A DNA stretch of 64,000 bases from CAZEWZ01 sp964516765. GTDB lineage: Bacteria > Bacteroidota > Bacteroidia > Flavobacteriales > UBA7430. The notes below the pieces were generated by a model, which did no database searches, was not told where the DNA came from, and was given only the letters and a program-made list of their open reading frames with translations. Of the stretch, positions 56,223 to 64,000 are shown piece after piece; within the stretch, counting starts at the first letter, position 1; each line of letters starts with the position of its first letter. The translations under genes and the position numbers were made by a program. The stretch is taken from contig CAZEWZ010000007.1 in NCBI GenBank assembly GCA_964516765.1, positions 7,094 through 71,093 of the forward strand, in the 5' to 3' direction.

Positions 56223-56906
56223 ATGAAAAATTATTTACTTACATTTATTTCTCTAATTAGCTTGACAGTATTTTCGCAGTCTCTGTCTATTGAGCCTCAG
56301 GAATATTATTTCTCCCCTTTTGGAGAACTATGTAATGCTGATTTAGATATTACCAACCTGAGCACTCAAGATGTAAGTGTTCATGTTACTAGATCTGTAA
56401 TTACAGATGTATCGAATTATTTCTGTTGGGGAATCACATGTTATCCACCAAATAGCGATGCAATATTTACCTCAAGTAATCCTTTATTAATTCCAGCCGG
56501 TGAGACTCTTACTGGTGCTAATTCTTTTAAAGGCACTGTAAATAATTTGCCTGAAGAATCTAGTTTATCGATTAACTATTGTTTTTGGATAGAAGGTAGT
56601 CCAGATGATGAGGTTTGTACAGATTTAATCTATACAAATAAAGATATGTACGTCTCTTCGTCTGATATTTCTTTTATTCCAGAAATTTTCCCAAACCCAG
56701 CATTCAATCAGCTGAAAATAAAAGTAAAAGATGGTGTTGAATCTGAATTTATCCTGTTCGACATGCTCGGGAATAAAGTACTTCACAAAAAGATGCAAAT
56801 CTCTTCAGTTATTAATATAAGTTCACTCGAATCTGGGATTTATTTCTATTCTTTTAATGTCCAGGGAGAAGATTCTGAGGTTCAAAAGCTAGTTGTCTCA
56901 CATTAG
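56223..56906 (+). CDS. Secreted five-cysteine protein with T9SS sorting domain (copy 1)
   Basis: The family is not recognised. The 227-residue protein has a signal peptide (MKNYLLTFISLISLTVFSQ), a beta-rich domain of about 120 residues and a type A T9SS domain (FPNPAFNQLKIKV, SGIYFYSFN). The mature domain has five cysteines, Cys37, 68, 73, 120 and 132, in the blocks GELCNADLDITNLS, NYFCWGITCY, INYCFW and VC. All five are conserved in the next gene. The domain may be an Ig-like sandwich held by disulfides, with one thiol left over. Being next to two exported thioredoxin-fold proteins, it could be their substrate or partner; this is inference. Confidence 0.75.
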   Translation: MKNYLLTFISLISLTVFSQSLSIEPQEYYFSPFGELCNADLDITNLSTQDVSVHVTRSVITDVSNYFCWGITCYPPNSDAIFTSSNPLLIPAGETLTGANSFKGTVNNLPEESSLSINYCFWIEGSPDDEVCTDLIYTNKDMYVSSSDISFIPEIFPNPAFNQLKIKVKDGVESEFILFDMLGNKVLHKKMQISSVINISSLESGIYFYSFNVQGEDSEVQKLVVSH

Positions 56907-56928
56907 CCAATTACATGAAATACTAACC

Positions 56929-57582
56929 ATGAAATGTTTATTGCTTCCTATTTTTGTTGTGTTTAGTTTGAATATTTCATCACAGTCTCTATCAATTAAT
57001 CCCCAAACATCCTACTATGCTCAAATGGGTGAGACTTGTGCTGCTAATTTTAATGTTACTAATCTAAGTAATGAAGATCTTAATGTCGTAGTATCTAGGT
57101 CCATGCCTGACTATGATATTACTACCTATTTTTGTTGGGGTCCTACTTGTTATACTCCATCTTCAGATATTTCAACCACTTCTATAACGATTCCTGCAGG
57201 ACAAAGTTTTGGAGGATTTACTGGATATGTCCAGGGTATACCAGAAGCATCTACTTTTTTGATTAATTATTGTTTTTATCCTGAAGACGACCCTTTAGAA
57301 AGAGTTTGTGCTGATGTGAACTTTACATCTATATCCCTGTCTATTCTCGAGCCAGAAACTATGAAATTATTCCCCAATCCCGCTGTAGATTATTTATATG
57401 TTGAAGGCCAAGGATACTTCGATTTTATACTGTATGACATAGTTGGGAATTTGGTACTCTCAGAAATTTTAGTTGGGAAAAGTCGTTTTGATATTTCTGA
57501 TTTTGAGCCTGGAATATATTATTATTCTTTTGGAAGTTTAGGCATAAAATATGAAGTTAAAAAGCTAGTTATTGTTCATTAA
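56929..57582 (+). CDS. Secreted five-cysteine protein with T9SS sorting domain (copy 2)
   Basis: This is a tandem paralogue of the preceding gene. The ATG at 56929 gives a signal peptide (MKCLLLPIFVVFSLNISSQ); an earlier in-frame ATG overlaps the upstream stop and lacks signal character. The protein has 217 residues. The five cysteines are kept at nearly the same places (37, 69, 74, 115, 127) in GETCAANFNVTNLS, TYFCWGPTCY, INYCFY and VC, and the tail FPNPAVDYLYV...GIYYYSF is a type A T9SS domain. It lies 22 bases after copy 1, so co-expression is likely. Sequence identity is moderate, so the duplication is not recent. Confidence 0.75.
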   Translation: MKCLLLPIFVVFSLNISSQSLSINPQTSYYAQMGETCAANFNVTNLSNEDLNVVVSRSMPDYDITTYFCWGPTCYTPSSDISTTSITIPAGQSFGGFTGYVQGIPEASTFLINYCFYPEDDPLERVCADVNFTSISLSILEPETMKLFPNPAVDYLYVEGQGYFDFILYDIVGNLVLSEILVGKSRFDISDFEPGIYYYSFGSLGIKYEVKKLVIVH

Positions 57583-57601
57583 TTCCAAGATAATTTATTT
57601 T

Positions 57602-57625
57602 AAGAAGCCTTTGGCTCTTTTTTTT
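57602..57625 (+). terminator. Rho-independent terminator after the secreted cluster
   Basis: AAG-A-AGCC, the loop TTT, GGCT-CTT and a T-run form a 7-bp stem with one bulged A, 19 bases after the second five-cysteine gene. It marks the end of the secreted cluster. Confidence 0.6.
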
Positions 57626-57656
57626 CCTCAAATCACTCTAATTCGAACACAATACT

Positions 57657-57664
57657 TACTTTTG
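57657..57664 (+). promoter_or_regulatory. Bacteroidota -7 box for pheT
   Basis: TACTTTTG matches TAnnTTTG and lies 22 bases before the pheT ATG. No clear -33 TTG is seen at normal spacing. Confidence 0.4.
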
Positions 57665-57686
57665 CTTATACTCAAACCAAATCCTT

Positions 57687-60125
57687 ATGAAGGTATCATA
57701 TAGCTGGATCAAAGAATATATAAATGTGGACCTAAGTCCTGAAGACTGTGCGAAAGTTCTTACCGATACTGGATTAGAGGTAGAAGGAATTAGTGAGTAT
57801 GAACATGTTAAAGGTGGTCTTAAAGGCTTACTTGTTGGTGAGGTAATTACCTGCGAAGCTCATCCAAATGCCGACCGATTGAACAAAACTAAGGTAGATA
57901 TAGGTTCTGAAGTTCTTGATATTGTTTGTGGTGCACCAAATGTAGCTAAAGGATTAAAAGTAGTTGTAGCCCCTGTAGGAACTGTCTTGTGGGATGGCGA
58001 TGGGAATTCATTTAAGATTAAAAAAGGAAAGATAAGAGGTGAATCGTCTATTGGAATGATTTGTGGTGCTGACGAAATAGGAATGGGTGAAGCCAATAAT
58101 AGCATAATTGTTTTAGATACCAAGGCTGAAGTAGGTTCACTAGTTAGCTCTCATTTCAATCTAGAATCGGATACTGTTTTTGATATTGGTTTAACCCCAA
58201 ATCGTTCAGATGCGATGGGGCATATGGGGGTAGCTCTAGATCTTAGAGCAGGATTGGCTGCTCAAGGAAATAAACTAAATCTTTGTTCGCCCTCTGTGGA
58301 TGCATTTAAATTAGATCGTATTGAACGATCTATAGAGGTCGTCGTAGATGATTTTGTTGCATGTCCTAGATATGCTGGTATATGTATTTCTGGACTTACT
58401 GTGAAAGAATCTCCTGAGTGGATTCGAAGAAGATTACTCGCAATAGGCATTACTCCCCAAAATAATCTTATCGATATTACCAATTATGTTTTGCATGAGT
58501 CTGGAAACCCCCTACATGTATATGATGCAGACAAGATTAAGGGAAATAAGATTGTAGTTAAAAAGTTTTCTAAAGACACTAAGTTTACGACTCTTGACAA
58601 GGTAGAACGAAATTTGCATTCAGATGATTTAATGATTTGCGATGAGGAATCGGCTATTTGTTTGGCTGGAGTTTTCGGAGGTTTAAAATCTGGAGTATCA
58701 GAAAATACTACATCTATATTTTTAGAATCGGCATTTTTTAATCCAGTATCCATTAGAAAGAGTGCTAAACGGCATGGATTAAATACTGATGCTTCTTTTC
58801 GATTTGAACGTTCGGTTAATCCAGATAGCGTAGTTTGGTCATTGAAGCGAGCTTCACTTCTAATACAAGAGATCGCTGGAGGGTATTTGAGCTCTGAATT
58901 AATTGATATATATCCTGAGCCAATTGTTGCCTTCGAAATTCAATTTTCATATAAAAAATGTAACGAACTTATTGGAGAAGTACTAGACCGCGATTCCATC
59001 AAAGAGATTCTTCATAATTTGGAGATAAAAATATTAGAAGAAAGTGAAGATACCCTCATGTTATCTGTTCCTCCTTACAGAGCAGATGTCCAAAGAGAGG
59101 TTGATGTAATCGAAGAAGTATTAAGGATTTACGGCTATAATAATATTTCGATGTCAGGAAGAATTAATGCCTCCTTGTCAATAGTATCTAAGCCTGATAA
59201 CCAAATGATTCAGGAAAAAATTTCCAATTTATTAAGTGATAATGGTTTTTATGAGGCCATGTGTAATTCGCTAATAAAAAAATCTCATACCGAAGAATCA
59301 CAGGTATTCAAACCAGAATCACAAGTTGTGATTTTAAATCCGCTTAGTCAAGATCTAAATGTCCTTCGACAATCTCTTATTTTTGGAGGTTTGGATAGCA
59401 TCGCTTTCAATTTGAATAGAAAATCTGCAGATGTATTTTTGTATGAATTTGGAAAAATTTACAACCGCTACGAGGATAAATTTATTGAAGAACAGCAATT
59501 AGCTCTTTGGATGACCGGAAAAAAACAAGAAGAAAATTGGAATGTTGGGTCACAAAATGTAGATTTCTTTTTTATGAAGGGGATAGTAGAAAAACTCCTA
59601 CAAAAGTTAGGTATTCAGCGTGGAATATCCTTGAATCCTTCTAAATCTGATTTTTTTCAAGAAGGAATTAATTTTAAGGTACGCAAGAAAAAAATTGCTG
59701 AAATAGGTTTGTTGAAAAAGAGATTGCTGAAAAAAAATGGAATTAAGCAAGATGTCTTTTACGCACAATTGAACTGGGATTTAATTATTGAGATGAGTAA
59801 AGATCAAAAGATTAAACATAAAGCTGTTTCCAAATTCCCATCGGTGCGCAGAGATTTAGCTCTGTTATTAAACAAAGAAGTCTCTTTTTCGGAAATAGAA
59901 AATATTGCTTTCCGAACCGAAAAGCATCTTCTCAAAGAAGTCAAGCTTTTTGATGTTTATCAAGGAACTAAATTAGCAGCAGAAAAAAAATCATATGCTC
60001 TTAGTTTTACTTTTAGAGATGAAGACAAAACGTTGGTAGATAAAGTAGTAAATAAATCCATATTGCAAATATTTAAATCTTTGGAGCAACAGCTGAGTGC
60101 TGAACTTCGAGACGGTGTCTTATAG
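57687..60125 (+). CDS. pheT: Phenylalanine--tRNA ligase beta subunit (PheT)
   Basis: PheT with PheS charges tRNA-Phe; the beta subunit holds the editing and tRNA-binding parts. The 812-residue protein shows the B1 start MKVSYSWIKEYINV, the EMAP/OB tRNA-binding domain (LVGEVITCEAHPNADRLNKTKVDIG), the B3/B4 editing domain (DIGLTPNRSDAMGHMGVALDL), the B5 domain, the catalytic-like core (DVIEEVLRIYGYNNI) and the C-terminal ferredoxin-fold anticodon domain (KFPSVRRDLALLLN). pheS is not adjacent, which is common in this phylum. clpX follows 40 bases downstream. Confidence 0.96.
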   Translation: MKVSYSWIKEYINVDLSPEDCAKVLTDTGLEVEGISEYEHVKGGLKGLLVGEVITCEAHPNADRLNKTKVDIGSEVLDIVCGAPNVAKGLKVVVAPVGTVLWDGDGNSFKIKKGKIRGESSIGMICGADEIGMGEANNSIIVLDTKAEVGSLVSSHFNLESDTVFDIGLTPNRSDAMGHMGVALDLRAGLAAQGNKLNLCSPSVDAFKLDRIERSIEVVVDDFVACPRYAGICISGLTVKESPEWIRRRLLAIGITPQNNLIDITNYVLHESGNPLHVYDADKIKGNKIVVKKFSKDTKFTTLDKVERNLHSDDLMICDEESAICLAGVFGGLKSGVSENTTSIFLESAFFNPVSIRKSAKRHGLNTDASFRFERSVNPDSVVWSLKRASLLIQEIAGGYLSSELIDIYPEPIVAFEIQFSYKKCNELIGEVLDRDSIKEILHNLEIKILEESEDTLMLSVPPYRADVQREVDVIEEVLRIYGYNNISMSGRINASLSIVSKPDNQMIQEKISNLLSDNGFYEAMCNSLIKKSHTEESQVFKPESQVVILNPLSQDLNVLRQSLIFGGLDSIAFNLNRKSADVFLYEFGKIYNRYEDKFIEEQQLALWMTGKKQEENWNVGSQNVDFFFMKGIVEKLLQKLGIQRGISLNPSKSDFFQEGINFKVRKKKIAEIGLLKKRLLKKNGIKQDVFYAQLNWDLIIEMSKDQKIKHKAVSKFPSVRRDLALLLNKEVSFSEIENIAFRTEKHLLKEVKLFDVYQGTKLAAEKKSYALSFTFRDEDKTLVDKVVNKSILQIFKSLEQQLSAELRDGVL

Positions 60126-60165
60126 ATTGACAGAACAGAATGGTTATCTTATAATGTAAGTATTT

Positions 60166-61398
60166 ATGGAAGAGAAAAATGTAAATTGTTCATTTTGCGG
60201 TCGCTCTAAGCAAGAGACTGATGTTTTAATTGCCGGTACCACAGGTCATATATGTAACCTATGTATTACCCAAGCTCACGAAATTATTTTGGAAGAAACC
60301 GAACACAATGAAAAAGAAGTTCTCGCCAAAGAATTTACTATTCAAAAGCCAATTGAAATAAAAGAGCATTTAGATCTTTTTGTGATTGGTCAGGATCAAG
60401 CCAAAAAAGTTCTTTCTGTTTCGGTATATAATCATTATAAGCGAATACTACAGGAACGAAATTCAGACGAGGAGGTAGAAATTGAAAAGTCTAATATAAT
60501 GATGGTTGGTAAAACTGGGACTGGAAAAACTCTTCTAGCTCGTTCTATTGCAAAAATGCTAAACGTTCCATTTACAATTGTGGATGCTACAGTACTAACT
60601 GAAGCAGGATATGTTGGGGAAGATGTGGAAGGCATTTTATCTCGCTTACTTCAAGCATGTGATTTTGATGTAGATCTCGCTGAACGTGGGATTATATTTA
60701 TTGATGAAATTGATAAGATTGCCAGAAAGAGTGACAATCCGTCTATCACAAGAGATGTCTCAGGAGAAGGAGTTCAGCAAGCAATGTTGAAGCTATTGGA
60801 GGGTACAGTTGTCAATGTTCCTCCTCAAGGAGGAAGGAAGCATCCAGATCAAAAATATATAAAAGTCGACACAAAAAATATTTTGTTTATCTGCGGTGGA
60901 GCTTTTGATGGAATCGAAAGACATATCCGTAATAGAATGAATACCAACGCATTAGGCTTTGGTAATGCGGCTGAAGACCAGATAGATGAAGAAAATATAC
61001 TTAAGTACATTAACCCCCAAGATGTCAAAAGTTTTGGAATTATTCCAGAGCTCATCGGAAGACTACCTGTTTTAACACATCTTGATCCACTTGATAAAAA
61101 GGCTTTGAGAAATATACTTACAGAGCCTAAAAATTCGATTATTAAGCAATACAGAAAATTATTTGAAATAGATGATATAGTACTTAAGATTGACGATGAA
61201 GTATATGATTACATCGTCAGTCAGGCAGATAATTTTGGCCTTGGAGCAAGAGGTCTTCGTTCTATCTGTGAGGCAATTATGGTTGATGCTATGTTTGAAT
61301 TGCCCTCTTCTAACGAAAAAGAATTTCATGTTAGCCTTACCTATGCCAAGGAAAAGCTATCAAAAAATAAACTTAGACAGCTTCGTGCCGTTAGTTAA
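60166..61398 (+). CDS. clpX: ATP-dependent Clp protease ATP-binding subunit ClpX
   Basis: ClpX unfolds tagged proteins and feeds them to ClpP. The 410-residue protein has the N-terminal zinc-binding domain (Cys8, Cys11, Cys30, Cys33), Walker A GKTGTGKT, Walker B IIFIDEIDKIA, the pore loop around EAGYVGEDVEGI, the IGF-like region (LGFGN, where Leu replaces Ile of the ClpP-docking IGF loop) and the sensor-2 GARGLRSI. clpP is not in the window. folK follows nine bases after the stop. Confidence 0.96.
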   Translation: MEEKNVNCSFCGRSKQETDVLIAGTTGHICNLCITQAHEIILEETEHNEKEVLAKEFTIQKPIEIKEHLDLFVIGQDQAKKVLSVSVYNHYKRILQERNSDEEVEIEKSNIMMVGKTGTGKTLLARSIAKMLNVPFTIVDATVLTEAGYVGEDVEGILSRLLQACDFDVDLAERGIIFIDEIDKIARKSDNPSITRDVSGEGVQQAMLKLLEGTVVNVPPQGGRKHPDQKYIKVDTKNILFICGGAFDGIERHIRNRMNTNALGFGNAAEDQIDEENILKYINPQDVKSFGIIPELIGRLPVLTHLDPLDKKALRNILTEPKNSIIKQYRKLFEIDDIVLKIDDEVYDYIVSQADNFGLGARGLRSICEAIMVDAMFELPSSNEKEFHVSLTYAKEKLSKNKLRQLRAVS

Positions 61399-61407
61399 TC
61401 TTCGAAT

Positions 61408-61896
61408 ATGAATCATAAGGTTCTAATTAGTTTGGGTTCAAATATGGGGAATCGAGAGGAGAATATCAATCAAGCCATTTATTCTATTAAATTAGGTTTA
61501 GGGACTGTTTTGGCTCAGTCTCCCATGTATGAAAGCGCGTCTTGGGGATATGATGACTCAAGCTACCTAAATAATGCACTGTGTTTATCTACATCGCTAG
61601 AACCCCTAAAGTTGATGGATGCTCTATTGCATATTGAGTTGATTCAAGGTCGAGAACGAAATCATAACCATGGTTATGAGGCAAGAACAATAGATATAGA
61701 TGTAATTCTTATTGAGGGTTTAGTTATAAATCATCCCAAATTAAAAGTTCCACATCCACGAATGCATTTGAGACGATTTGTTTTAAAGCCAGGAGCTGAC
61801 ATTGCTCCAGATTGGATTCACGAATTGAAAAGTCAAAGTTTGGCAGAATTATTAATTGAATGTAAAGACGATTCTAAAATAATGCAAGTTGGATAA
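61408..61896 (+). CDS. folK: 2-amino-4-hydroxy-6-hydroxymethyldihydropteridine pyrophosphokinase (FolK)
   Basis: FolK transfers pyrophosphate from ATP to hydroxymethyl-dihydropterin in folate synthesis. The 162-residue protein has the start KVLISLGSNMGNREENINQA, the ESASWGY loop, RTIDIDVILIEG (metal-binding Asp pair) and PHPRMHLRRFVLKP. Its end overlaps the TTG start of the deoxynucleoside kinase gene by eight bases. The folK-deoxynucleoside kinase pair recurs in Bacteroidota, to my recollection. Confidence 0.95.
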   Translation: MNHKVLISLGSNMGNREENINQAIYSIKLGLGTVLAQSPMYESASWGYDDSSYLNNALCLSTSLEPLKLMDALLHIELIQGRERNHNHGYEARTIDIDVILIEGLVINHPKLKVPHPRMHLRRFVLKPGADIAPDWIHELKSQSLAELLIECKDDSKIMQVG

Positions 61897-62524
61897 ATAC
61901 CCTTACCTAGTTGTTGAAGGAAATATAGGTTCAGGTAAAACTAGCCTAGTTAAGCTGCTTAGTTCGCATCTAAAAGCTCATACTTTTTATGAAGAATTTT
62001 CTGACAATCCTTTTCTTCCTAAGTTTTATACCCAGCCAGATAAATATGCGTTCCCACTGGAATTGTCTTTTCTTGCAGAAAGATACCAACAGTTAAAAGC
62101 CGAGTTAAATACCAAGGATTTGTTTCATAGCAATATTATTTCGGATTACTATTTTTATAAATCATTAATTTTTGCTCAAATCAATTTGAAGGAAGATGAA
62201 TATCTACTTTATAAAAAATTGTTTCTCATTATTCATAGCCAGCTCCCAGAGCCAAATTTGTTAGTTTATCTATATTCAGATATCGACCGATTAAAGAAAA
62301 ATATTTTAGGTAGGGGGCGTTACTATGAAAAAGATATTTCTGAAGCATATTTATCAAAAATTAATAAGGGATATTTTAACTTTTTAAATCAGCAAAACAA
62401 ATTCCCAGTATTAGTTATAAATGTCACAAATATTGATTTTGTGAACCAAAAAGAAGATCTTAATAAGATTCTTACATCTTTAAACGAAACTTATGCAAAA
62501 GGAGTCCATCAAATTGACTTATAA
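61889..62524 (+). CDS. Deoxynucleoside kinase (deoxyadenosine/deoxyguanosine kinase type)
   Basis: This 211-residue salvage kinase phosphorylates deoxynucleosides. It has the P-loop EGNIGSGKTS (about residues 10-19), the substrate Glu region YEEFSDNPFLPKFY, the hydrophobic LSFLAERYQQL segment and a LID with GRGRYYEKD. The start is TTG (61889-61891), overlapping folK; no ATG in this frame precedes the P-loop, so TTG is the only fitting choice. Base specificity (dA, dG or dC) cannot be told from sequence alone. Confidence 0.88.
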   Translation: MDKYPYLVVEGNIGSGKTSLVKLLSSHLKAHTFYEEFSDNPFLPKFYTQPDKYAFPLELSFLAERYQQLKAELNTKDLFHSNIISDYYFYKSLIFAQINLKEDEYLLYKKLFLIIHSQLPEPNLLVYLYSDIDRLKKNILGRGRYYEKDISEAYLSKINKGYFNFLNQQNKFPVLVINVTNIDFVNQKEDLNKILTSLNETYAKGVHQIDL

Positions 62525-62547
62525 TTGAATACAATTTTTTACATTTG
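62514..62547 (+). promoter_or_regulatory. Bacteroidota-type promoter for the OmpA-family gene
   Basis: TTG (62514-62516), 23 bases, then TACATTTG (62540-62547) fits the -33/-7 pattern at the upper limit of spacing. The leader to the ATG at 62615 is about 60 bases, longer than for the other genes here. Confidence 0.5.
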
Positions 62548-62614
62548 CTGAATTAAGCGTATATTAGTTTATCATTAACTCTATTTATAAGAAATTTACT
62601 TTAAAAATTAAAAC

Positions 62615-63901
62615 ATGATTAAATTAAGGAAATTAGCATTTGCATCTTTGTTTTTAGGATTCAGTGTTTTTGCACAAGACTCGGGTTTAAAAGGAATGCT
62701 TTTGAACGATGCTTCTTTTGGAGTCAATGTCGGTAGCTATAGTTTTACAAGTACCCCTTCCGATATCGGTATGGGTTTTGCTGTGAATTACACTAAAAAT
62801 TTCAGTTCTGCATTCGGATTACAAGTATCTTATGTTTCTGGAATGTTAACAGATGGTGCTGAGGAAGCTACTGAAATGAACTTCACAGGTCTTGGCTTAA
62901 ATGGAATTTTGAATATTTCTAATCTTTCAGTGAACAAAGGCGAAGATTGCAAATCAGTCTATTATGCCAGCTTTGGATTCGCTTCTTTAACAGATGATGC
63001 TAATTCAGAGACTCATTTTAGCCCAAGAACCGGATTAGGAATGAAAACTAACCTGAAGAATAATATAGATTTAGATTTATCATTTGTCTATGGAACTGGA
63101 AGTATTGGAGACTATGTGATGCCTTCTCTTGGTTTAAATTATAGATTTATGAAGAAAGAAGTGTCTGCAGAATGGAACAACCCATTAGAGGCCATGTATG
63201 GAGATATTGCATCTGTAAAATCAGACCTAGAAGGTTTATCTGTTGATACCGATGGAGATGGAGTCTCTGATGCTTTCGATACAGAAAGAAACACTCCTAG
63301 TGGAGTAGCTGTGGATGGAAAGGGGAATGCATTAGATGTAGATATGGATGGTATTGCAGATTACGCTGACGAAGATCCATTTACCCCTCGTGGCGTCCAA
63401 GTAGATGCTAATGGACGCGAGTTAGATAGCGACAAAGACGGAGTAGCTAATTCGATAGATATTGAACCAAATACTGATGCCGGTGCCACGGTGAATTTTC
63501 AAGGTAAAGAAATACGAGGTGCAAAAGGTGCTTTCATGCCTGCGATTTATTTTGACTTTAATTCCTCTAAAGTTTCTTATGCCAACTACGAAAGACTTGC
63601 TGCTGTTGCAGCTTTATTGCAAGCAAATCCTAATTATAAATTACTAGTGATTGGCTCCGCAGATTCTGTGGGTAATTCATCAAATAACAATAAAATTGCT
63701 TTAAGAAGAGCTAATGCTGTTGTTGAAGCACTTAATACTATGTTTAGTATTGATGCATCTCGTCTGACTGCAGAGTCTAAAGGAGAAGATGCTCCATTAG
63801 CCAACGAATCAATGAAAGTGACTGAAACAACTGCTGATGGTCAACTGATATCAAACAGCCTTACTCGAATGAATAGACGTGTTGAGTTTGTGATTGACTA
63901 A
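62615..63901 (+). CDS. OmpA-family outer-membrane protein with calcium-binding-type repeats
   Basis: This 428-residue envelope protein starts with a signal peptide ending FSVFAQ (residue 21). Residues about 22-185 form an outer-membrane beta-barrel; residues about 205-295 hold three thrombospondin type 3-like acidic repeats (DTDGDGVSDAFD, DVDMDGIADYAD, DSDKDGVANSID); residues about 310-428 form the OmpA peptidoglycan-binding domain (IYFDFNSSKV, the NNNKIALRRANAVVEAL helix with the conserved Arg). The usual GHTD is GSAD here, keeping the Asp that contacts diaminopimelate. It probably anchors the outer membrane to the wall and is expected to be abundant. A very long hairpin follows it. Confidence 0.92.
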   Translation: MIKLRKLAFASLFLGFSVFAQDSGLKGMLLNDASFGVNVGSYSFTSTPSDIGMGFAVNYTKNFSSAFGLQVSYVSGMLTDGAEEATEMNFTGLGLNGILNISNLSVNKGEDCKSVYYASFGFASLTDDANSETHFSPRTGLGMKTNLKNNIDLDLSFVYGTGSIGDYVMPSLGLNYRFMKKEVSAEWNNPLEAMYGDIASVKSDLEGLSVDTDGDGVSDAFDTERNTPSGVAVDGKGNALDVDMDGIADYADEDPFTPRGVQVDANGRELDSDKDGVANSIDIEPNTDAGATVNFQGKEIRGAKGAFMPAIYFDFNSSKVSYANYERLAAVAALLQANPNYKLLVIGSADSVGNSSNNNKIALRRANAVVEALNTMFSIDASRLTAESKGEDAPLANESMKVTETTADGQLISNSLTRMNRRVEFVID

Positions 63902-63905
63902 ATTT

Positions 63906-63981
63906 ATATCAAAAATATTAAGCTACAAAAAATCCCTTTCGATAACGAAAGGGATTTTTTGTAGCTTAATATTTTTGATAT
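63906..63981. terminator. Very long perfect hairpin after the OmpA-family gene
   Basis: Two 36-base arms (63906-63941 and 63946-63981) are exact reverse complements around the 4-base loop ATAA. The inner part (AATCCCTTTCG, loop, CGAAAGGGATT then T-run) is a normal rho-independent terminator; the outer 20 bases per arm extend it with AGCTAC and A/T sequence. It lies five bases after the stop codon and works on either strand. The stem is far longer than the other terminators in this window. Confidence 0.85.
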
Positions 63982-64000
63982 CTCTTGAAAAAGTCCCAAA

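Noticed and set aside
57860..58123. Short minus-strand frames inside pheT
   Set aside because: They are antisense to conserved PheT domains and have no start context or domain; they are codon-bias shadows.
1..64000. CRISPR arrays, transposases, phage genes, tRNA or rRNA genes
   Set aside because: No regularly spaced repeats, transposase or integrase motifs, or tRNA-like cloverleaf or CCA ends were recognised in the intergenic regions. Short or diverged ones could still be missed by eye.

Overview
The window is one continuous, A+T-rich stretch of chromosome from a member of the Bacteroidota, most likely a marine Flavobacteriales (Cryomorphaceae-like) bacterium. The lineage call rests on these sequence traits: a full-length SprA (the type IX secretion system (T9SS) outer-membrane translocon); at least six proteins with T9SS C-terminal sorting domains; a gingipain-family (C25) peptidase; a PafA-type alkaline phosphatase; the asnS-rpoN and maeB-ruvA-sprA gene orders; an Obg without its C-terminal extension; and many Bacteroidota-type -7 boxes (TAnnTTTG) in front of genes, with little sign of Shine-Dalgarno sequences. 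No tRNA, rRNA, CRISPR array, insertion sequence or phage gene was seen.

Layout. 1-2791: fatty-acid synthesis start (fabH, cut by the window edge, then accB and accC). 2853-7874: dxs divergent from asnS-rpoN. 7975-11700: an ArsR-type regulator and a secreted C25 peptidase. 11752-17761 (minus strand): purE, a DUF962 membrane protein, and a cassette of LolA-like periplasmic carrier, two FtsX/MacB-type permeases, a LolD-like ATPase and an outer-membrane barrel, which looks like a complete cross-envelope export route. 17870-22522: a compressed operon hpt, adk, obg, PAP2 phosphatase, crcB and pafA. 22512-26825 (minus): M16 peptidase, O-methyltransferase and a PKD-rich T9SS type B surface protein. 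26947-29466: a large secreted metzincin-type metalloprotease. 29529-35348 (minus): a MarR-controlled beta-oxidation operon (regulator, FadB-like fusion, thiolase, acyl-CoA dehydrogenase); a related acyl-CoA ligase gene lies at 38444-40213. 35349-38348: a decayed region with a secreted-protein pseudogene, a secreted esterase and a small secreted protein. 40336-52669: recG, maeB, ruvA, sprA. 52998-57582: four secreted proteins in a row, two with thioredoxin folds and two five-cysteine paralogues. 57687-62524: pheT, clpX, folK and a deoxynucleoside kinase. 62615-63901: an OmpA-family protein followed by an exceptionally long perfect hairpin.

Most of the window is conserved core metabolism. The parts most worth a second look are: (i) the secreted thioredoxin/cysteine-rich cluster, which may be a surface redox module using the T9SS; (ii) the LolA-like/FtsX/LolD/barrel cassette; (iii) a 34-bp perfect palindrome in front of the MarR/beta-oxidation operon; (iv) the decayed T9SS cargo gene; (v) the 36-bp perfect stem at the right-hand end. 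Families were recognised by eye from motifs, not by database search.
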